64,000 nucleotides of DNA. It comes from Candidatus Nanohaloarchaea archaeon (GTDB lineage: Archaea; Nanohalarchaeota; Nanosalinia; Nanosalinales; Nanosalinaceae). How positions within the stretch are numbered: position 1 is the stretch's first letter; each line of letters starts with the position of its first letter. Positions 57,994 through 64,000 of this stretch are shown here, in pieces. The stretch spans positions 1-64,000 of the forward strand of contig CP046106.1 in assembly GCA_013343275.1 (NCBI GenBank), read 5' to 3'. Under the pieces are notes generated by a model. That model did not search any database. It saw only the letters and a list, made by a program, of their open reading frames with translations, and was not told the origin of the DNA. A program made the translations under genes and the position numbers.

Positions 57994-59530
57994 TGTTGTC
58001 CTCCCCCTGTTTCGAATCCGGCATCCAGATCCGTGTCAACTTCTCACTTGAACCCCATTTCTCCATATACTCCTCCATTGATGGTGGTGTGGAGTTCTTC
58101 AAAATACGGCCCTGTCGCAGAATCTTTCTCAGTCGAGCCTCTAATGTCTTCGACAGCTCGTCGTAGTAGCTCTTGTCTGCGTAGATCAGGTCGTTCTTGA
58201 TCCTCCAGTGTGCTGTTGTTCCTTTTGGTGCGACCACGATGTATCCTCTCTTGTGGCCGAACTCTGCCATGGCTTCTTTCAACTGTTCTTTGTTGACATA
58301 GTACACTCCTCCGTTGGTCCCGCTTGGATCAAGAATCAGTATTTCATCGCCCTCTACTCCTACTGATAGTACGAAGTGGCCTGCAGTGGCTTCTGGGAAT
58401 ATCTCTGGCTTGTAGAAGTTTGGCACGATCAGTGCGCCGTCGTTGAACCAGGCCTTGAATTCGTCGTCTAGATCAGTTATCTTGTCGTAGCCAATCCAGG
58501 CCGTCTTCACTTCGTTGTTAGTAAGTTCTTCTACTGAGTCCATAAGCTCTTCTTCATCGGCGCCTTCACCTTCCTCTACGTTTGCTTTCTCTCCGATCTC
58601 CTTCTGGTCGTGTTTGTATCCAAAGACTTCAAGCGCCATCTCCATTGATGCAGGACCGCAGTATGATGGGTCCTGTGCTACAAAGTAGCTTGTTATTTCC
58701 TCCAGAGTGTCGAGGTCGCTACGTGTCCTCTTGAACTTGAGGTTTGAGTCCATTATCTGGCTGTTAGGAGCCAGTACTGTGAAACCTGAGTTGGTGTCGA
58801 CTGTTGTGCTGAATAGCGAGACATCTTTGATCTCTCCCGTCTCGTCGTCGATCTTGACTTCCTCTCCAGGCCTTACAATCCTCGAGTTCTTGAGGTATAC
58901 TCCTGCCGCAAAGTTCTCGAACAGGTCTTTGAAGCCGTAGAACAGCAGGCCTGCGATAAGGAATGCTACGGCCCATGATGATGCTGTTACCAGTTCATTG
59001 ATCGTGCTCTGTGCGATCCCTAGCTGTCCGAGCACTATCTGCAGCAGTACCAGGTAGAGGAAGCCTTTGATCAGCGCTGAAACCGCCTTGAATGCGTTGA
59101 CCGATAGGCCTGCTTCCCGGAAGTAGCTCCTTACTCCTACTGTTTTCAGGAAGTCCTCGATGAATCTGGTGAATACGTTTATTGCGATGACTCCAAGGAT
59201 TGCTACAAGTATCCCTGTCAGTATTTCAGGAATGTACGTCGTGGTCTGCGCTATTATAGTATCTGTTAACGATGAATTCAGGTAGAAAAGTGCTGCGGTG
59301 ATTACTGCGCCGTCAAGCAGGTAGGAAATGTACTGCAGTCTCTGTCTTTTCTGCTCAACGTCTTTTTTGGTGGCCTCATCGTTTCTGAGTATCCACAGCC
59401 GGTTGTACATCATGTTGAAGCTCTTGACCGCTAGGTGGCCTAATACCAAAATCAGAAGTGTTACGGCTACTCTGATGCTTGTGTTGCTTGACATGATGAA
59501 AGCTAGTGCAGAATCTAGAATACCGGCCAT
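57971..59530 (-). CDS. MscS-type channel fused to a C39-like cysteine peptidase domain
   Basis: 519 residues. About five helices (residues 15-215) end in the MscS pore/beta region: FENFAAGVYLKNSRIVRPGEEVKI, TVDTNSGFTVLAPNSQIMDS. At about 285-425 a papain-like C39 domain follows, with Cys in DPSYCGPASMEMAL, His in AGHFVLSVGV and Asp in LILDPSG. A polar tail ends the protein. So a tension-gated channel carries a soluble peptidase domain, presumably on the cytoplasmic side. It has its own promoter (TTTATATAAC) and RBS AGGAG. First gene of the ligase operon. Confidence 0.85.
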   Translation of the reverse strand: MAGILDSALAFIMSSNTSIRVAVTLLILVLGHLAVKSFNMMYNRLWILRNDEATKKDVEQKRQRLQYISYLLDGAVITAALFYLNSSLTDTIIAQTTTYIPEILTGILVAILGVIAINVFTRFIEDFLKTVGVRSYFREAGLSVNAFKAVSALIKGFLYLVLLQIVLGQLGIAQSTINELVTASSWAVAFLIAGLLFYGFKDLFENFAAGVYLKNSRIVRPGEEVKIDDETGEIKDVSLFSTTVDTNSGFTVLAPNSQIMDSNLKFKRTRSDLDTLEEITSYFVAQDPSYCGPASMEMALEVFGYKHDQKEIGEKANVEEGEGADEEELMDSVEELTNNEVKTAWIGYDKITDLDDEFKAWFNDGALIVPNFYKPEIFPEATAGHFVLSVGVEGDEILILDPSGTNGGVYYVNKEQLKEAMAEFGHKRGYIVVAPKGTTAHWRIKNDLIYADKSYYDELSKTLEARLRKILRQGRILKNSTPPSMEEYMEKWGSSEKLTRIWMPDSKQGEDNNETTEDN

Positions 59531-59570
59531 AACTACCTACTCCTAAAAGCTGTTATATAAACTCTTTCTT

Positions 59571-60761
59571 TTATTCCTTATCGATGATTTTTCCATAGCC
59601 GATAAGTCGCCATCTGGACCCTATTTGACGGGAAATAGCGATTCTGTCGTCTTCCTCGGCGCAGATAGGGACTTTCAGATCAAGTTTAACCTTCTTCCCG
59701 GCCTGCGTTACAATGCCTGCAGACTTCGAAGTTCCTGCGTTAAGCATCAATGGCTCGTTCTCCTTGATATTTTCGATCTCCTTCTCCTGCTCGGAACCAA
59801 CGGCTCGATCCATAAGGTTGACCTCTACGGTGATGTTCTCGGTCGTCTCTGGAAGAGTACCTTCTTCGCCCAGAATATTGCCTGAAAGACCGTCGGACTT
59901 AGCCATCGAAGGATCAAGATCTGTCTCGATTGCTAGAAGACCTCCTGGAGTCCCTTTCTCTACAGGCTGTCCTCCATGCATAATGCTTTTGATCTCAGTC
60001 TCTACCGTTCTCCATTCTTCGTCCTGATTGATTCCGGGACTGAGTTCGACTTTGTCACCGACCTCAAGCTCCCCTTCAACCAGTGAACCGCCTACTACCC
60101 CACCATGGAGGTCTTCGGGGCTTGTCCCTGGCTTGTTGATATCGAAGCTTCTGGCGACAAGCATCTTGCCGTCGGCCTCGAGATCTCTTTCAGGAGTAGG
60201 AATTTCCTCGTCGATTGCTTCAAGAAGTGCATCGATATTGATCTCCTGCTGAGCGCTGATAGGGATTACAGGGGCGTCTTCAGCTACTGAGCCCTCTACA
60301 AACTCCTGGATCTGTTCGTAGTTCTCACGGGCCTCTTCCTCTGAAACCAGATCGATCTTGTTCTGTACAATTACAATATTTTCTACTCCGATGATATCGA
60401 GCGCTGCAAGGTGTTCCCGGGTCTGAGGCTGAGGACATTCCTCATTGGCTGCGATAACTAGAATTGCACCGTCCATAATTGCAGCTCCGGAAAGAACGTT
60501 TGCCATCAGTGTTTCGTGGCCTGGAGCATCTACGAGAGAAACAGTTCTCTCTTCTTCGCCATTACTTTTTACATTCAGTTCGCCGTCTTCGTCTCTGTAG
60601 TATGTGATATCGGCGTATCCGATCTTGATAGTGATTCCTTTCTTCAGTTCTTCGCTGTGTTCATCAGTCCATTTTCCGGAAAGAGCTCTAGTTAAAGTAG
60701 TTTTTCCGTGGTCTACGTGACCTACAAGACCGATGTTAACTTCAGGTATTTGATCGCTCAT
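59571..60761 (-). CDS. eif2g: Translation initiation factor aIF2 subunit gamma
   Basis: 396 residues. [46 protein letters not shown] and QNKIDLV are the GTPase motifs; two beta-barrels follow. The zinc knuckle (two CxxC pairs before G3) of most archaeal/eukaryal gamma subunits is gone: between [13 protein letters not shown] and VSLVDAPGH there is no cysteine. Binds initiator tRNA with the alpha and beta subunits, which are not in this window. Confidence 0.96.
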   Translation of the reverse strand: MSDQIPEVNIGLVGHVDHGKTTLTRALSGKWTDEHSEELKKGITIKIGYADITYYRDEDGELNVKSNGEEERTVSLVDAPGHETLMANVLSGAAIMDGAILVIAANEECPQPQTREHLAALDIIGVENIVIVQNKIDLVSEEEARENYEQIQEFVEGSVAEDAPVIPISAQQEINIDALLEAIDEEIPTPERDLEADGKMLVARSFDINKPGTSPEDLHGGVVGGSLVEGELEVGDKVELSPGINQDEEWRTVETEIKSIMHGGQPVEKGTPGGLLAIETDLDPSMAKSDGLSGNILGEEGTLPETTENITVEVNLMDRAVGSEQEKEIENIKENEPLMLNAGTSKSAGIVTQAGKKVKLDLKVPICAEEDDRIAISRQIGSRWRLIGYGKIIDKE

Positions 60762-61074
60762 ATACTAAATCATCCTCGGAAACAGTTATAGTTCTCCCGC
60801 CAATTTCGACATCATAGTTTATCTGGCTCTGAGGAGAAAGACTGGTAAAGAAGTTTTCGAAAGGCCTAGTGTCGGTGACTACTACCTCTTCTTCGTTGTA
60901 CTGCTCTTTATCTCCTATGTATCTGGCAGTATCGCCTATCTCGTAATCCAGAAATAGTGCAGATTCTAGGCCGTCCTTTATTCCTATCTGATCGAAGAAG
61001 GCATCGGCCTTGTGGCCTTTATCCTCGATCTCGGAAAGTGCTGCATCAAGGTAGTACTCTGTGACTAGGCCCAT
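60742..61074 (-). CDS. Hypothetical protein between S6e and aIF2gamma
   Basis: 110 residues, acidic. Overlaps the aIF2gamma start by 20 nt and follows rps6e by 6 nt, so it is translationally coupled to both. Helical N-terminus ([20 protein letters not shown]) and a beta-like C-terminus ([20 protein letters not shown]). Not recognised; in most archaea rps6e and aIF2gamma are adjacent. Confidence 0.6.
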   Translation of the reverse strand: MGLVTEYYLDAALSEIEDKGHKADAFFDQIGIKDGLESALFLDYEIGDTARYIGDKEQYNEEEVVVTDTRPFENFFTSLSPQSQINYDVEIGGRTITVSEDDLVYERSNT

Positions 61075-61080
61075 CTGGAT

Positions 61081-61458
61081 TTACTCTTCCTCTTCGTCTC
61101 CTTCAAGGATTTCCTCTACTGACTTGCTGCCTTCTTCAACTACTGTTGTGTTCAGCTGCTCGATCTGTCTTGAAACTGTTCTTCCCCGGACAGATTTTCT
61201 TTCTTTGGTTCCTTCTTCCTGTTTCTTTATCCCGGAACCGTCTTCGATTAGAACTCTCTGTCTTTCGGAGCCTTCGATGCTTTTTCTCATCGGGAAGCCT
61301 GCTTTGTCGGATCCTCCTGTAATCTTCAGAGTATATCCTGGAACATCGACTAGGCCTCCATCGATTTCGTCTCCGACCTCTTTTCCGATTAGCTGAGAAC
61401 TGTCTTCTACTTCGGTTTGAAATGTTTCGCCGTCTTTAGTACCAATTGTAACTTTCAT
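61081..61458 (-). CDS. rps6e: 30S ribosomal protein eS6
   Basis: 125 residues from MKVTIGT (61458; four codons of alternative N-terminus precede it). Contains LIGKEVGDEIDGGLVDVPGY, KITGGSDKAGFPMRKS and the RKSVRGRTVS segment of the family; ends in an acidic tail. Confidence 0.95.
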   Translation of the reverse strand: MKVTIGTKDGETFQTEVEDSSQLIGKEVGDEIDGGLVDVPGYTLKITGGSDKAGFPMRKSIEGSERQRVLIEDGSGIKKQEEGTKERKSVRGRTVSRQIEQLNTTVVEEGSKSVEEILEGDEEEE

Positions 61459-61631
61459 TGATTGTTTCACCTGCTCAGTCCATTCGCACCGGCGTAAAGG
61501 CCGTTGCTGTTAACGCCACTTCTGATGGAAGGACGATAGTTTCCGAGCAAGAACTATTTAGGCAGAAACTTTTTTGAATCCAAAAACCTTTGACCCTGAG
61601 TTTTTATTCAACTAAAACCCTAACCAGTGAT

Positions 61632-63056
61632 ATGAGGGCCTCAGTAATCTCCCAGATAATAGGAAGGTTTCTACAGGTCTTCGCTGTGGTGATTGCAGCT
61701 CCTGTAGCGGTTGCGATGTACTATGGGGAGGCCACAGTACAGTCATTTCTCTTCGCATCTGCATCTGCAATGGTTGTAGGAATGTTTCTCTCATATGTAG
61801 GTTCTTCTAGTGAGCCTACTACTTCTGAAGCTCTCTACGCTACAGTAATGGGTTGGTTTATAGCAGTGTTTGTCGGTGCAATACCGCTCCTGGGGTATAT
61901 GACAATGATGAATGCCGTATTTGAGGCTACGGCGGGCCTAACTACTACTGGGATTTCCATGTTGCTGGCGCCTGAGGTGTTACCTAAATCTATCCTTTTC
62001 TGGAGGGCGTTCATGCAGTGGGTAGGAGGTCTTGGAATACTTACTTTCTTCATAGCAGTCATCCGTGAATCCGGAGGTATCTCCAGAAGGCTTTTCTCTG
62101 CAGAGGCCCATAAGACAGATCCTGGGAGCATAAGACCGTCTCTAAAGAAATCGATAATAGAGCTCTGGAGGGTATATGGATTCCTCACTATGCTGATAAT
62201 AGGTATATATATAGGCCTTGGAATGTCGGTATTCAACTCATTCGCCCACGCATTTACTGCAATATCTACGGGCGGCTTCTCGACTGTAGGAGCCAGCATG
62301 GCAGCCTTCTCAGCACAGGTTCAGGCAGCAACAGTACTGTTCATGTTTGTAGGAGGAGTCAACTTCGTTCTGCTGTACAGATTTCTGAGAGCAGATGTCA
62401 GGCCTCTATGGGAGAACTCCGAGTTCAAACTCTACACACTAATCTTCCTCGTCATAACAGGAATAATGGGGATCGAACTCCTCGGCAAGGGAATGGCTCC
62501 GGCCTCCGCACTTCTTAACTCCTCCTTCACCTCCGCTTCAGTGCTATCATCCACAGGCTTTGCTACAGTAGGAGTTACATCTCTCTCGGTAGCACTCCAG
62601 GCCCTTTTCCTCGGAGGAATGTTTGTAGGAGGTTCTCTGGGATCTACCGCAGGAGGTATAAAGATCTTCCGGCTGAAAGCAATGTTTGAACTGGTTAAAA
62701 CTCGTGTAAAGGGTTATTCTCTGCCAGAAACTGCTATAAATGAGGCCAAGATCGATGGAGAGATACTTTCGGGCTCTGTGGTTAGAACTATCTCGGTACT
62801 GTTCTTTGTATGGATATCAGTCATATTTGTTGCTACTCTGGGCGTGCTGGCTGTGGAGGACGTAAGCTTCATGGCTGCTCTCTCTGGAACTATCTCTGCA
62901 GCAGGTAACATGGGTCCTGTGTACATGGCTGGTGAGAATATGGTCGCACTGTCGCCTGTAACTAAAAGCATCTGGGTGGTCGTCATGCTTGCGGGCAGAT
63001 TGGAGATGCTTCCTTTGCTTGCATTATTTAATAAGAGAATTCTCAAAAACAAGTAG
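61632..63056 (+). CDS. ktrB: KtrB/TrkH-type potassium transporter, membrane subunit
   Basis: 474 residues from the ATG at 61632 (an upstream TTG at 61590 is less likely since a TTTTTATT box sits about 30 nt before the ATG). Four pore repeats carry the selectivity-filter loops TTTGIS, STGGFSTVGA, SSTGFATVGV and AGNMGP. About 10-11 helices. Takes up K+ driven by Na+ or H+. It is followed by trkA after a 2-nt gap. Confidence 0.93.
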   Translation: MRASVISQIIGRFLQVFAVVIAAPVAVAMYYGEATVQSFLFASASAMVVGMFLSYVGSSSEPTTSEALYATVMGWFIAVFVGAIPLLGYMTMMNAVFEATAGLTTTGISMLLAPEVLPKSILFWRAFMQWVGGLGILTFFIAVIRESGGISRRLFSAEAHKTDPGSIRPSLKKSIIELWRVYGFLTMLIIGIYIGLGMSVFNSFAHAFTAISTGGFSTVGASMAAFSAQVQAATVLFMFVGGVNFVLLYRFLRADVRPLWENSEFKLYTLIFLVITGIMGIELLGKGMAPASALLNSSFTSASVLSSTGFATVGVTSLSVALQALFLGGMFVGGSLGSTAGGIKIFRLKAMFELVKTRVKGYSLPETAINEAKIDGEILSGSVVRTISVLFFVWISVIFVATLGVLAVEDVSFMAALSGTISAAGNMGPVYMAGENMVALSPVTKSIWVVVMLAGRLEMLPLLALFNKRILKNK

Positions 63057-63058
63057 AG

Positions 63059-63718
63059 ATGTACGTAGTCATAGCTGGAATCAACACTCTGTCGAAAAGA
63101 CTGGTCGAAAGACTGGAAGGAAGACACGATATAGTAGCAATAGACGCAGACGAAGACAAATGCGAAAGACTCTACTCTTCGTCAGGTGCAACAGTCATAA
63201 ATAAGGCTCCGACCACGTTATCCGCACTGGAAGATGCAGGTATTACACAGGCCGATGTACTTATATCTACATTGAAAGACGACAACCAGAACATGGTCGT
63301 ATGCTCTCTAGGCAAAAAGTATGGTGTGCCAAAAGTCGTTTCGAAACTGGAAGACGAAGAATACTTTGAAGCATTCCAGATAATCGGTGCAGAAACAATA
63401 GGCGACACAGATATACTTCTATCCGAGTTCCTATCATCTGTAGAACATCCCTACCTCGTCAAACTTGCAAACCTGTCTAACGACAGGGAGATACTGAAAG
63501 CCTCCATCAGAGAGGACTCTAGTCTCGCAGGATCAACGGTGAAGGAAATGAAGAGCATGAAACACTTCCCTGTGGACTTCCAGCTTACATCAATAGTGAA
63601 GCCGGAAGACACGCTGAAGGCACAGCAAGATATTGAGCTGGAGGAAGAGGACCAGCTCGTGCTTATAGGCCCTGAGGATAAAAAAGAAAAGCTAGATAAG
63701 TTCTTCCAGGACCAGTAA
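63059..63718 (+). CDS. trkA: TrkA/KtrA regulatory RCK protein
   Basis: 219 residues. TrkA-N domain VVIAGINTLSKRLVERLE with the nucleotide loop (AGINT replacing GxGxxG), ADVLISTLKDDNQNMVVCSLGKKYG, and a C-terminal TrkA-C domain from about 135. Gates KtrB by NAD(H)/ATP binding. In an operon with ktrB and a basic peptide gene. Confidence 0.93.
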   Translation: MYVVIAGINTLSKRLVERLEGRHDIVAIDADEDKCERLYSSSGATVINKAPTTLSALEDAGITQADVLISTLKDDNQNMVVCSLGKKYGVPKVVSKLEDEEYFEAFQIIGAETIGDTDILLSEFLSSVEHPYLVKLANLSNDREILKASIREDSSLAGSTVKEMKSMKHFPVDFQLTSIVKPEDTLKAQQDIELEEEDQLVLIGPEDKKEKLDKFFQDQ

Positions 63719-63723
63719 TTGAT

Positions 63724-63864
63724 ATGAAACTACGAGACAAGCTGAAGAAAGCAGTCAAGAAGAAAGCCTGGAATACAGGTAAGAAGGCCGGAAAGAGCTA
63801 CCTGAAATACAAAGCTGTTTCCTACGGCTGGAAAAAGCTTAGGAAGAAAGTTAAGAAGAATTAA
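63724..63864 (+). CDS. Very basic 46-residue peptide downstream of trkA
   Basis: The ATG lies 5 nt after the trkA stop. About half of the residues are lysine or arginine (MKLRDKLKKAVKKKAWN at the start, KKLRKKVKKN at the end), with a hydrophobic/aromatic middle (YLKYKAVSYGW). The acidic background makes this exceptional. It could be an amphipathic membrane peptide, a nucleic-acid-binding peptide or a KtrB accessory. It has regular codon use, so I think it is real; function unknown. Confidence 0.6.
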   Translation: MKLRDKLKKAVKKKAWNTGKKAGKSYLKYKAVSYGWKKLRKKVKKN

Positions 63865-64000
63865 AGAATTTCAACTATTTCCCCAACTTCCTTATTCGCA
63901 CGGTAAAGCTTGGCAGGCCTATGCGACACATTTTCCTCTCGTTCACCGGTCTCTTCAACTAATTCGTGTTTATGGATCTTCTTCCGGAAGTTCCTCTTAT
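63861..64000 (-). CDS. C-terminus of a Nudix/winged-helix (NrtR-like) protein
   Basis: Only the last 46 codons are in the window. The sequence RNFRKKIHKHELVEETGE followed by SHRPAKLYR matches the C-terminal winged helix of NrtR-type Nudix proteins, which bind ADP-ribose and repress NAD genes. Its stop overlaps the end of the convergent basic peptide gene. The Nudix domain lies beyond the right edge. Confidence 0.7.
   Translation of the reverse strand, partial: KRNFRKKIHKHELVEETGEREENVSHRPAKLYRANKEVGEIVEIL

Overview
The window looks like part of the chromosome of a small-genome, salt-in halophilic archaeon. My best guess is a nanohaloarchaeon-like DPANN lineage. Gene content is archaeal: split RNA polymerase (A'/A'', B'/B'', D, E, H, Spt4), aEF-1alpha, aEF-2, aIF2gamma, the KEOPS proteins Kae1 and Bud32, eukaryote-type ribosomal proteins S3Ae, S6e, S24e and S27ae, NucS, and a RecJ-like DHH nuclease. 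Almost every protein is strongly acidic, even ribosomal proteins, and three CPA2 antiporters plus a KtrB/TrkA potassium uptake pair fit a high-potassium cytoplasm. The lineage is inferred; there is no rRNA here.

Layout. 0-3 kb: cell-envelope genes (start of an S-layer-like gene with a long structured leader, two cysteine-rich pilin-like paralogues, a DUF5667 protein) and two orphan antitoxin-like genes. 3-7 kb: tRNA-Leu, small unknowns, and the rps13-rps4-rps11-rpoD operon. 7-15 kb: transporters, a methyltransferase, two tRNA-Gln genes that each carry an intron in the D arm, a stand-alone LAGLIDADG endonuclease, a DtxR/MntR-like regulator, an antiporter and a CBS protein. 15-34 kb: a reverse-oriented 'rpo-str' superoperon (rpoH-B''-B'-A'-A''-nusA ... 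rps12-rps7 ... EF-2, EF-1alpha ... rps10) interrupted by accessory genes (GT2-GtrA, ABC1 kinase, Zn-ribbon protein, GT-C-like protein).

34-46 kb: DNA repair (RadC, NucS, EndoV, RecJ-like), an asparagine synthase-Dph6 fusion, MsrA, a tRNA-Lys locus with a truncated tRNA copy, and rps3ae and rps15. 46-54 kb: the archaeal PIN-rpoE-spt4-rps24e-rps27ae-kae1 cluster, with sua5 and two antiporters placed between kae1 and bud32. 54-59.5 kb: an amidoligase-like cluster (an MscS channel fused to a C39-type peptidase, three ATP-grasp proteins, a GCS2 ligase) lying between aIF2gamma and the PIN gene, which are usually neighbours in archaea. 59.5-64 kb: aIF2gamma, S6e, KtrB, TrkA, a very basic 46-residue peptide and the end of a Nudix/wHTH gene.

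The most unusual signals are: (1) a family of tandem double hairpins in gaps of the ribosomal/RNAP operons, three of which are also open as exactly 18-codon ORFs that touch both neighbours; (2) D-arm introns in both tRNA-Gln genes; (3) the MscS-peptidase/ATP-grasp/GCS2 cluster; (4) strong over-representation of the palindrome AGGCCT; (5) genes that seem to start at AUA, AUC or CUG; and (6) single palindromic TATA boxes that appear to drive divergent leaderless genes.
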